Shown: positions 25,801 through 36,386 of the stretch, piece after piece | Numbering within the stretch: the first letter of the stretch is position 1 | How the letters are laid out: each line of letters starts with the position of its first letter | Assembly (NCBI RefSeq): GCF_021134715.1 | Contig: NC_060018.1 | Location: forward strand, 12,479,501 to 12,543,500 | Source: Daphnia pulex | Taxonomy: Eukaryota > Arthropoda > Branchiopoda > Diplostraca > Daphniidae | Length of the DNA stretch: 64,000 nt | Reading direction: 5' to 3' | Notes under the pieces: model-generated | Seen by the model: the letters and a program-made list of their open reading frames with translations, nothing else | The model's database searches: none | What the model was told of the DNA's origin: nothing | Translations under genes and position numbers: made by a program

Positions 25801-26974
25801 AAGGTCGATCTAATTCCCTTCAAGACTGGGATATATTATTCACAAAAAAAAAAGGAATTCATCTGCAATCAAAAATTGACCATCAAACATTACACTTAAT
25901 TGAAATCATTTTATTTCAACATGGAAACAAATCATGTATTTTAACGAATTACCGGGAAACCACTTAGGTTTACACAGCGTGTTAAGAAGTCTGAAAGCAT
26001 TGGTGTTACAGTGTGAAAAAGCATGAATCAATGCATCCATCAATTAACACAACCAATACGATGGACGCTGGACTATCCATCCACCGCTCTGTTGTCCGCC
26101 GCACTGAGCTTGATTTGATACTACAGGAAGATTTTTATAAATATATGCAGTTATGCACATAAAAAGATGATACTAAAATGTCGTCTCGTTGTAGTTTTGT
26201 CCTGCAACGCTATTCATACCAAAAATGACATCCTTCGCGTGGCCCAATTTGTTGTTAGCCTGGTATATTCGTATTTCCCTCTGTATTGTCTTCCGTTGGT
26301 GTTTTGGTTATTCGCATAATTTGGTTTCCATTTGTCCCCTTTTTGGTGGAAGGTTCATTAATGCTTAAATAAACAAAGTGTTAAATTTTCAAGAATCGTA
26401 AATTTTTGATAAATAATGTACGACTCAGACTTCAATAAATCAAGAGATTGCTGTATTGAATATCTTAAAAATACAAATGATTGAAGTCAATGTAGAGAAA
26501 TAAAAAAAAAATGATTCTCAAAAACTTTGAATCGTCATGAGACATCAAAAATAAAAGGGACAATCAATTGATAGAATCATGTCAAACGAAAGAATCGATA
26601 TCAGTATAGAATATCGAAGGAATTCACATCTTTTCCACATAAGATATTATATGGATGAGCAACAATCTAAGGCATCAATGTGCATCAAAAGGGAAGGGGA
26701 ACGCGTTATGTTCCAAATTTGTTTCTTTTGAAATACTGCTCGATGTGATGTTGGTCAAAGTATTGGGTCTTAGTACTGGGTCTAGGTATTTGGTCTAAGC
26801 TTTGGTCTACAAATATTCACGTGGGGCTACCTACAATTACAAGAAATGGCAGCGAGCAGTATGGCACCATAAAAAATAGCGAGAATCCCCAATTTGCGTG
26901 AATATTACAAAATTAAATTAACCTATTTACTTTTGTTTGGTTTAGCTCCCTGGGATGTGACGAAGTAGAACTCT
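22860..26974. other. Intergenic between Fas3 and the Lachesin-like gene
   Basis: No gene is supported in these 4.1 kb. There is a tandem GGAC repeat at 25380-25396 beside a CA run. Two short minus-strand open segments lie near 26100-26020 and 26345-26215. The first follows a TCCTGTAG acceptor-like site and could end a small protein (QCGGQQSGGWIVQRPSYW then stop). They have no recognised partner exons. Confidence 0.45.
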
Positions 26975-28330
26975 TTAGTTACTATTCAAATTGTGCCAGA
27001 CATGCGTCAGTGGTAAGAACATAATACAATAAAAAATGCTGAGCTTGATGGATGCAGCGCTCGCATTGGGTGGAAGCGTAGTAGCAGGTGAACATGCAGG
27101 TGGACATACTGGATCTTTCACTTCTGCATATGAAAAAATCCATAACATTTTCATTCAGATGTCAAAAATGTTAAAATGGGTAGATATTAGATTTCCTTAA
27201 AGGGACTATACATACCAGTCAATGTGACAGAAGATTCAGCAGTTCCAAGCTGATTCATTACATGGCAAACATAGTCTCCAAAATGATTTTTTTCAATATT
27301 CTTTAAACGAAGCTTGGTGTGAAAAAGATTGTGTCCTGAAGAAAAATTCTGAATTCTGGAATAGATTAAGAAAAAATCCATCAATAACACACATAATCGA
27401 CTAATAATACAATCAATGAGACAAAAGAGAAATAACTAGTTTTCTTACTCGTATTGTGAATTATTTGACAGCTGAATTCCATTCTTCGACCAATAATATG
27501 ATTCTGGCAAGGGGAATGCTTGGAAAGAACATTCCAGATCAATGCTAAAGCTTAAGGCTTGTGTCCATATTTTTCTATGATTTCGAATAAACATTGAGGA
27601 AAATAATCAATTACAGTTAATTTTTGAACTCACCTTTGAATACATGATCTTGGAGGAGAGTTAACCAAGAACACTATTTCTTGGTGGACTTTACCAACTC
27701 CATTTTGAGCCATACAGTTGTATGTGCCACAATTGTATGGTGTAGCATTTGATATAGTTAAGAAATTTTCATATACAGAACTTTTTGCAACTGGAATAGC
27801 ATTAGGTTCATTGCCGTGTAAAACCCATGACACCTGAATGAAAAACAAGATTAAATAATGAGTAAAGTAATCAAATAAAAAGTAAGCAAGATTTAATCAA
27901 ACTACCATTGGTGGAGGATTTCCACCGGCATAGCATCTCAGCGTGTAGTTTTGCCCTTCAAAAACAACGACATCCTTAGTAGAATTTCCAAAGATAATAG
28001 GTTCCTCACTGAAAACTGAAAAGACAAGAAATGATGATGAAAGTGAATAATGTCACAAAACATATTAAGCATTGTTCAGACTACAGCCATTTTGAGTGTT
28101 GTACATGTTACATATAAAGAATGGAAGGCGACTGGCTTTCCGTTGGGAAGAAACTGTTGCTTATAGACCCATACGATACGCATAAGCTATCAAGGACCGC
28201 TGTAGTCTAGTCTGAACGCAGCTTTTAGGAGCTGAACTCAGCATATAATAGTATACAGTTAGCTATAGTTGGATAATAACTCACCTAAACCACAAAAGAA
28301 CGAAATTGCTAAGAATCCAAGATAAAACAT
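26975..28330 (-). CDS. Lachesin-like GPI-anchored Ig protein lacking the first Ig domain
   Basis: Exons are 28330-28285, 28015-27906, 27833-27634, 27574-27449, 27355-27216 and 27123-26975, giving 256 residues with all phases agreeing. A signal peptide (MFYLGFLAISFFCGL) leads straight into Lachesin Ig2 (FGNSTKDVVVFEGQNYTLRC, Cys pair completed by CGTYNCMAQNG). Ig3 follows (ALSFSIDLECSFQAFP to GDYVCHVMNQLGTA). The C-terminus DPVCPPACSP and a hydrophobic end match a GPI-anchor signal like that of Lachesin. Exon phases parallel Lachesin at 30704-32307, so the two are paralogs. Lachesin's V-type Ig1 is absent, and the 269-base intron 1 holds nothing like it. Several changes at otherwise fixed Lachesin positions suggest fast divergence. 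Confidence 0.8.
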
Positions 28331-30703
28331 TTTACAACTAAATAGAGCTAGCTGTAATTGGCAAAATTTTCTTGGATATCAAGACACTTTTTCGCAATTT
28401 CAGACCTAAAAATGTGTATGTCGTTTCGTCTGCTAGTCTACTCAGCTACTGTAGCTGTTCCCACCAAAACTTTGTGGGGCCAGCGTTGTCATTTATCGTT
28501 GTAAAAAAACAGCCTGCAAGTTGGTGTGTGGGCGCTACGGTCGTTGTCCAAAAATTTCCCTTTAGTTTAGTTAAAGTTCAGATGGAAAAGTTGCTAGTCG
28601 GCCAACCAGCAGAGGTGGATTATGGATAGGTCTAAGATGGATTTTAAGAAATGTTTTCTAAGATTTCATTAATGTATAAAGTTAATTTAATAGTGTGTTG
28701 GTTTTGACTTGAGAACACTTTTAACCATCCGTGTTTTTCACTGCTCTAGAGGTGCGGAGCCTGTCGGTTTCGGCAACGATTTTTCACATCGAAAACAGTT
28801 GCTGAAACCGTAATTTTACTATTATGTTGAAACTTAAAAGGGATGTTTCTGAAGGATATTTTTCGACTCTCTTGTGTATCTTTTCAAATCAATTAAAAAT
28901 TGCAATGTTTACTAAATTTTATTATTTGTTAACATACCGTTTTTTGCTCATCCATCGTTACTCTTTAGTCCACACGCATACTTCCAAACGGGGACGCAAC
29001 ATGACTGCCTTTTTTACCAGAAATATCCGGTTTCAGAATCGATTACTTTCCTTAGTATCGATATTCAGTTGTTACGCCGTTTACTTGAATTATCGCCTTT
29101 TTAAAAAATATTTTATCTGCAGTTTAGTATGTTTCATCTTAAGGGAATTACAATTCTTTTGCCCGTTTAATTCTGTAGATCTACATACGAATACGTTTCT
29201 AGTTTTGCACACATTCCCTTGCTGTACATAAGAATTCCAACATTTAAATATGAAGTCCTTCCTAGCAAACACATACGAACATCAAGCCACCATTACAAGT
29301 TATAAAAACTATTGTATTAGTTAAGTGTGCTATATGAATTTAATTTTATAGTTGCATTTAAGTATCGATCGTACATTTTCGTCAGTTATGAGTCGATTTA
29401 CGACGGACAAAAAAGAAGACGGCGGCGCTGGGCGCTCCCTAGCCTTTTAGACTTATAAACTAATGGTGTTAACTAATCACCATCAAAGTTATGTTGAATA
29501 CTCAATGAGAATTTTTTTTTTTTCAACTTATAGTGAGTGCATTAATTATTTATTTATTCAGCTAAATCGAATTTTTTAAAAAAAGATGACGAATTTTAAC
29601 TTTGATTGCTGCGTTGCATGATCCAGAAATGATAACGAAAAGCAGAAAATAAGTCGATTAACATATAATGTCTTTCATCAATCGCACCTGGTCCATTACC
29701 TGATCGCAGTAATCCAAATTTATTAAAAGACAAAAAAATTCTTTCTTATCACACAAAATAATTCATTAAAGAAAAAAAAACTATGGTACATTTTTATTTG
29801 TTCAAAGGATTGTTGTGGCACTAATGCTTAAAAAAAAGAAATGAAAAATAAGATCGAAATAAAAAAATAACAGACAATCCCTGCACAGTTACAAACACAC
29901 ACGGTAGAATAAACCAGCGTCAACAAGTGATGGAATGTGTGTGTGTGCAAACACCCTATACTATATACGTACCTGATGTTGTTTGCTATTGTCCCGAGAG
30001 GTACATATTTTTACATACTCTTTTACTGCAAGCAGCGTCTCACAACATGGAACGTTTAACATTTTTGTTTGTCTTGTCGATTAAAACTAAAAAATTAAAT
30101 GGAGGGATTGAGTTGCAGTGCGTTGACGATCAATTCAGACATGAGAAAAAGAACGAGAAAGAGATTCGCACGAGATAAGAATAGCTGTTTGTGCTACAAA
30201 TGCTGAGAAAAGTATCGAAGGATGTTGCTCGGTTGCTGCTCTCTGACGCCCAATGAAGTTGGACCGGATATCTTCGAAAACCAATCTCCGTCTCTGCAAC
30301 AACAAAATGTTCACGTTAACTTCGATTAGATTTTAAAAAAAAGGGGGAGAAATAAAAGGCGGAATAACAAGAAGAGTAATAACGAAAAAGTGGCCAAGTT
30401 TAGATTCACGGTCTGTTTCCCCGGTGAAGTTCAATGGAGCGGTTGATTTATTACACAACTCCCCCCCACTCTCTGGTGTTTCCCGTTGTATCATAAAAAT
30501 ACATCGCACGCTCCTTCCACCCCATCACTACTCCCCGTAGTAAGTGTACATATTGATCTGAGACGGGATCCGGTCGGAGTAGTCATGATGTGCTCAAGAA
30601 AGCGTATCGCAGCCCGCCGGAAATAGAAATCAACACATTTCCGTTAGAATGTCAATAAATTTACCAGTAGTTGTCGTCGTTTCTCCTTTTCTTTTTTGTG
30701 TTT
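28331..30703. other. Intergenic between the two Lachesin-type genes
   Basis: This probably contains the 3' UTR of Lachesin and the promoter of the shorter paralog. Open frames at 28372-29272 and 29927-30178 lack splice partners and resemble no family I know. Nothing else is seen. Confidence 0.5.
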
Positions 30704-32307
30704 TTAGTAGAAGATGCGACGGAACATGCAGACAATTAAAAGGACGGGCAGGATGATGTCGACTCCGCCGAGAGAGGCGGCAACGCTAACGGAGAACAGG
30801 TTCTGACCACATGCAGGCGGGCAAATGGGAATGACCGTTTCTTTGGGGAAAAAAAGCAAACAAAAAACGTCAGGCAAATGCTAAATAATAAATAATATTG
30901 AGACATAGTGTCCTAGAAAAAAGGATGATTGCATACCAAAGAGCTCGACGGAGGCCTGGTCGGTGCCCAACTTATTGGCGGCACGGCAATAATACCTGCC
31001 GTACTGGCGCTTCTCGGCCGTGAGGATACGCAACGTTGTGTCGGTAAATTCGTCAGCAGTGGCAAAGTGTGAAATGCTAAATTACATAGGACAAAAAAAA
31101 AAAACAATTTAAAAAATGGTCTATAATGACAAATTCTGGGTTGAATGTACAAGACACGCAATCTTATCATCATCATTCAACTATAAAAATCAATCAATCC
31201 GACCGAGTAGGGGTTTCTTACGCGTAATGTTGGTTATTCGATAGCTGCACTTCGTCCTTCCACCAAGTGATTGCCGGTGGTGGATAAGCAATGACATGGC
31301 ACTCGAGATCCATATCGTACTGTAAGGCTTGTCCCAGTCGGGGTCTAGAGTTTCAAACATGCCATTGAATGTCAACACGCAAAGGTACTATAGGATCAAT
31401 TGAATTTTACATACCTAGGTACTGTGATCACAGGTGAAAACTCGACCTCGACTGCGATATTTCGACGCTTGCCTTTACCCACGCCGTTTTCGGCAACGCA
31501 GTAGTATGTGCCACGGTCGTTTTTGCTGACACTTGGGATTGTTAAAATGTTACCGCGGTACTGGGAACCTCCCGTGGGTAGCACGGCATAGTTTTCACGA
31601 CGCCAAGATACCTGGATGAGAGTTATTGATCAAATAATGACTGGGATGAAACAATTGAGTCAACTAACCGTTGGTGCTGGATATCCACCAGCATAGCATT
31701 CTAGTTTGACACCTTCTCCCTCGCTGACTACCACAGATCTTGTGGAATTGTCAAAAATGATGGGTGGGATACGGACAGAGACTGCAACATCTGCAGAGAT
31801 TTTCTCTGTCACCGTCAACAGGACTTGACACTGGTATTTACCAGCATCGTTTTCTTGGATGTCCTTGATCTGAAAACAACATTGTGAATTAATATTTTGG
31901 ACCAACAGTTTTACAATTATTTGTACCTGTAGGGTGTATGTGGAGCTGGCTTGGTCATAGCGCAAGCTGAACCTGCTGTCTTTAACAATAAGGTTAGAGC
32001 CAGTGGAAAGTGGGATGGTCCTGGAGGGGTCAACATTGTCTATTTTAATCCACAAAACAGGGAAATCTCTGACGTATTGCACTGAGCATTCTAATTCAAT
32101 GGATCCACCAATGTCAATTACTTTCTCCTGAGAGATGTATGAAATGGTAGGGAATCGTTGTCCAGTAACTAAGGAAGAAATGAAATGTTATCGATGACAG
32201 GACGTCCAGATGTTGGCTGACAAAATACCAAGAAAATATGTATTAATAATCTTACCGATGATAAAAAAATTGGCAACCAATACGGCCGCTATTCTCGTCC
32301 AAATCAT
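30704..32307 (-). CDS. Lac: Lachesin, GPI-anchored three-Ig adhesion protein
   Basis: Lachesin is a homophilic septate-junction and neuronal surface protein needed for tracheal morphogenesis in Drosophila. Exons are 32307-32256, 32168-31927, 31869-31669, 31611-31415, 31344-31222, 31076-30937 and 30840-30704, giving 363 residues, close to the usual length. The signal peptide is MIWTRIAAVLVANFFIIG. Ig1 has ISYISQEKVIDIGGSIELEC and DSRFSLRYD. Ig2 has DNSTRSVVVSEGEGVKLEC, WRRENYAVLPTGG and DRGTYYCVAENGVGKGKRR. Ig3 has RLGQALQYDMDLECHVIAY and YYCRAANKLG. The end, PICPPACGQ plus a hydrophobic tail, is the expected GPI signal. The gene is divergent from the chitinase gene, with 472 bases between start codons. 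Confidence 0.95.
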
Positions 32308-32779
32308 TATCAAAAACAAATGTTAAAAAACCAAATTAAAATCGATCAAAATAACACAGAAATTTAGACGCCACTCCCAAAACTTGTTCTTTGAATGCAC
32401 CGATACTGCTGCCACCTGGCGCAAGTTCACCTGAGGCCTTTCCACCTGTAGCCTTAACAGCCTACTTAAAATAAAAGCATAATTATTGAAGACTCTTTCA
32501 TTATTTCATTCTAAATTTATAAATGTTAGTTTTTTGAAAATGTTTAATGAGTAGCTGTACTTCTGAATCAATATGACAATATCGGATATATTTTCATTTT
32601 CATTGCAGCGTCGTCTCAAAATAGCGAAATTTTGGCAACGTCCTATTTTGACAGATAATCAGAGGGGGAGTGGGAAATGGAATAATATTGACAACTGATT
32701 AAGTGATTAAAGAAAATAGTTTTCGCTAATGGTGATGTGATTTGGGTTCATTTTATTTTCTATTAGTATACAGTTTAAA
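32308..32779. promoter_or_regulatory. Shared divergent promoter region, Lachesin and chitinase
   Basis: The start codons of Lachesin (minus) and the chitinase (plus) are 472 bases apart. Both promoters and 5' UTRs must lie here unless there are upstream noncoding exons. No TATA box or initiator can be assigned with confidence. Confidence 0.5.
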
Positions 32780-34308
32780 ATGACGATAACAATGATCTCA
32801 AAATTGCTCAGCACGGCTATTGTGCTGTGTACTCTTTTCGTTATTTACGGATTTATGTCCAAGTTAAGCTTGACGTTTTTAGGCTTCACTTCTTCAACAA
32901 AGCTAACAAGCCTTTCAGGGCCTCCTGTACACCAATGGAACTTGGAGAACGCTACACTATTTCTTCCAGGAATAACGAATCGACTTTATCGCCAAGAAGT
33001 TTACAGTAGAGCAACAAGACATCACAATCGACATCTCCATGGCCCAAAAAAGTACCATGTCACAAGAAAACAGCAACAAATTAATCACAGTTTTAGAAGA
33101 GTGTGCTACTACACAGTACCTACAGATGAATGGCCCGATCTTCGTCCTAGCCACATTGATGTATCCCTCTGCACTCATATCATTATCGGTTTTGCACAAA
33201 TTTCCGGTGGCTTGCTGACTCCCATAGGTGACAAAGATGAAATCATTTACAAAGAAGTCATTGGATTGAAGAAAACAGCCCCAGAGTTGAAAGTCTTGCT
33301 CTCTGTGGGTGGAGCCAGTAATGATTTAGGATTCCACGGTGTTGTTCAAACACTTGAAGATCGCGAAGAGTTTGCTGTGAATTCAGCCAAGTATTTGAAG
33401 AAAATCGGATTCGATGGAATCGACGTTGATTGGGAATTCCCCGCTTGGTACAGGCCATTCGAAGAGAGATTTATGTTTCAAATGTTGCTGCAGGAACTTT
33501 ACTACGTTTACAAGAATCCTGTCTATAATCTCACGATATCAGTCGCTGTGGCCGCTTCGAAATCAATTATAGATCGAAGCTATCGTGTGGCTCAAATGGC
33601 GAAATACGTTGATTTTGTATCCTTGATGGGTTACGACTTTCACTCATTCAAATGGTACCTTCCTCTAACGGGTCATAACTCACCGCTCTACCCTCGCTCA
33701 GATGAATGGAACATGTTTAGCACCGTCAATTTAAACTGGACCTCATTTTATTGGGTTCAACTGGGAATGCCCAGAGAGAAAATCGTTATAGGATTGCCGA
33801 CTTACGGCCAAACATATCAGTGAGTAAATGATCTGTTCTATTTCAAAATCTCCGAAATCCCATAATGATTTACATGCTTCATCTTTACAGGTTATACAAT
33901 CCGAATTTCCATGGCCTCTACGCCCCTGCAATAGGTGCTGGCACCGTAGGTGTTGGTGGGCAGATCTCATATCCAGTTGTGTGCCAATTTCTTGCCAACG
34001 GTGGAATCCGAGAGTTTGACGCAGAAAGCAGGGTTCCCTTCGCATATCATAAAAGAACCTGGATCTCATACGACGATGAACAAAGTTTAGAAGAAAAGGT
34101 AACTAGCTAGAATCATTTGTTGTCTTAATTAAGTAGTATTTGCTGTTATTAAAATGAAACGCTTTTTTTCTTGTAGGCAAGGTGGATTAGGAGTAATTAC
34201 TTCGGTGGTGTTATGATCTTCGATCTCAACTGTGACGATTTCAACAACGTTTGTGGAAACAACACGTTTCCCTTGATCAAATCAGTACTACGTGGATTAA
34301 CAGCTTAA
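32780..34308 (+). CDS. Membrane-anchored GH18 chitinase
   Basis: Exons are 32780-33819, 33891-34098 and 34177-34308, giving 459 residues. The first 40 residues contain a hydrophobic helix (ISKLLSTAIVLCTLFVIYGF) that acts as signal anchor. The GH18 barrel starts at RRVCYYT. It has the strand motif LLSVGGAS (about residues 173-180), the catalytic FDGIDVDWEFP with Glu219 as the acid/base, and the MGYDFH motif near 283-288. The enzyme should cleave chitin outside the cell or in a secretory compartment. No chitin-binding domain or linker follows, and the protein stops at the end of the barrel. A single catalytic domain behind an N-terminal anchor resembles the Drosophila Cht11 group; that subgroup assignment is from memory. 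Confidence 0.9.
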
Positions 34309-34641
34309 AGAATTATTGACGATGGCGATATCCATATCCATGTTTCACTCAACACATCAATCAACCACTTTATAAAGCTATTTGCGTATTTATTAGATCC
34401 CATTTTTTTGCGTATTGAATACCCTAGTCACATCCTACAAATATCACTATATATCACTAGTCCACAAATTAATTTAATCGCAAATAAGTTTACAGTAATA
34501 CCTCAGAAATCCATTGAATATGTTTGTAACCAATACGTTCCTAGGAGGGCAACTGTAGAACTAAATGTACGCACTGATGGCAATAGAAATCGATAATCTT
34601 AATATTATTTCATTTAATCTATTATGATTTGATTTTATTGT
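34309..34641. other. Chitinase 3' UTR and spacer
   Basis: AT-rich sequence without a coding signal. It is bounded by the chitinase stop and the first tRNA gene. Confidence 0.5.
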
Positions 34642-34714
34642 GGATCTGTGGCCCAATGGATAAGGCGCCTGCCTACGGAGCAGGAGATTCCAGGTTCGAT
34701 CCCTGGCAGATTCA
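34642..34714 (+). tRNA. tRNA-Arg(ACG), copy 1, altered acceptor stem
   Basis: It folds as a 73-base cloverleaf. The anticodon loop CTACGGA gives anticodon ACG (inosine at position 34, reading CGN arginine codons). The T arm is CCAGG-TTCGATC-CCTGG. The acceptor stem is GGATCTG/CAGATTC, while all other copies have GGACGTG/CACGTTC. Both changed pairs stay paired. There is no intron and no encoded CCA. Confidence 0.95.
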
Positions 34715-34788
34715 GATTTTGCCTGTTTTAAAGGGCAACCATAAACTTTAAAATGGAATTTAAGTTTTGAAAAGAAAGACGATTTTCA

Positions 34789-34861
34789 GGACGTGTGGCC
34801 CAATGGATAAGGCGCCTGCCTACGGAGCAGGAGATTCCAGGTTCGATCCCTGGCACGTTCA
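34789..34861 (+). tRNA. tRNA-Arg(ACG), copy 2
   Basis: The cloverleaf is intact with acceptor GGACGTG/CACGTTC, discriminator A and anticodon ACG. Flanking DNA is unlike that of copies 1 and 3, so similarity is confined to the tRNA body. Confidence 0.96.
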
Positions 34862-34933
34862 AATTTTACCATTTCAGGAGCCACCACATACTATGAAATG
34901 GGTCCTCTAGTTTAAAAAAGCTGAAATTTCCAA

Positions 34934-35006
34934 GGACGTGTGGCCCAATGGATAAGGCGCCTGCCTACGGAGCAGGAGATTCCAGGTTCGATCCCTGGCA
35001 CGTTCA
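34934..35006 (+). tRNA. tRNA-Arg(ACG), copy 3
   Basis: Identical in body to copy 2. A T-rich stretch (ATTTTG) follows the 3' end and can serve as a Pol III terminator. Confidence 0.96.
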
Positions 35007-35584
35007 TTTTGTTTCACCTGCCCCCATGTTATTTAATCGCTATAAAAAATTTAATTTTAATCATTTAAATTATATTTTTTGCAGATTTAGAATTAGTAAC
35101 GTTAGATGCGTATTACATGTTTAAGTAACAAATAAAGAGTTTTCTTGTAGCGGCTTTATGTAAAAAAAAACCGCACGTCGACAATTATAGCTTGTGTAAT
35201 CATTTGAACAGCATGAATTTCAATAGTAGTCCTTATGAATAAAAACTACACCTTATCATAGATTCTAGACCTAACGCTCAATCGCGCTCAGTGAATAAGG
35301 AGTAGGCCTGCATTTGAAGAAAAGTGTAAAAAATTTGATTCCATTTACAAAGTTCGCAAATTAAATTGCTTTTTTAAAAACAGTATTCAAACGGCAGAAG
35401 GTTTTAAAATAGAGAAATTTCTGGGATTTCTTGTTCACATGTAGGGCAATGTTGTGAAGGACGGAAAATACTCGAAATACGGAAATAGTACAGAATCTGC
35501 ACATGTTTTCAATTTGTGAAAACTGGAACATTTAACGACCAAAAGAACAAGTTATTATTTATAAAAAAAATACGTTCTCCCATA
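35007..35584. other. Spacer between tRNA genes
   Basis: 578 bases of AT-rich DNA with no gene seen. Confidence 0.5.
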
Positions 35585-35657
35585 GGACGTGTGGCCCAAT
35601 GGATAAGGCGCCTGCCTACGGAGCAGGAGATTCCAGGTTCGATCCCTGGCACGTTCA
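35585..35657 (+). tRNA. tRNA-Arg(ACG), copy 4
   Basis: Identical in body to copy 2, with intact stems and anticodon ACG. Confidence 0.96.
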
Positions 35658-35916
35658 AAAATTTTCTCTCACAAAAACAAACTATTTTAATCATTTTGAT
35701 TTAATATTGATATCATTTGTTATAAAAATATGGTTCAGTTAAATTTCATTCATCAAATATAAATTTTGTTTTGAACTTCTATTTAACCTGTCAAAATCCT
35801 ACTTGAAACTTAACTTCAGTTTCTACGAAATAGTGTCTATTACGTTATCTGGGCCGTTATGAAGACATCCTTTATTTTTTAAGGAAATAAAAAAACATAA
35901 GTGTAAGAAAGAAAAC

Positions 35917-35989
35917 TGAACGTGCCAGGGATCGAACCTGGAATCTCCTGCTCCGTAGGCAGGCGCCTTATCCATTGGGCCACACGTCC
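35917..35989 (-). tRNA. tRNA-Arg(ACG), copy 5, reversed
   Basis: The same 73-base gene on the minus strand and the only reversed copy. It faces copy 4 across 259 bases, forming a widely spaced inverted repeat. Confidence 0.96.
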
Positions 35990-36386
35990 TCAAATTCGTG
36001 CGTGTTCAGTTTCAAAGAAATGCCCGTTTCTGGTGGAGGACATCTGGGAAAAGAGTAATATCTAATCCCGAGTAGTCTATTACATTTGTTATGCATTTTT
36101 TGTCATCTAAAGTAAACCATTGATAAAAAGGTTGAAAACATTGAAAAAATAATATATTCTGGGATCCGTTTATTTGTCATTACCCAGCTCTTAAAGTAAT
36201 AGCAAATACATTACTAATATTTGGTCCTAAAGTTAAGTAGCTTATTAGACGTAGACTATAAAGCAGAGACAGACATATGAGCTAGCAATTATAGCTGCTA
36301 GATTTTCACAGTTTCCCAGCAGCTCTATCCACAGAACAAGGAAAATAAGAATGTGACCGAGTTTTGTGTCCTATAAGCATGTGAAC

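Noticed and set aside
34642-35989. tRNA-derived SINE family instead of real tRNA genes
   Set aside because: All stems and loops are intact, similarity stops at the tRNA ends, and there is no poly-A or LINE-like tail.
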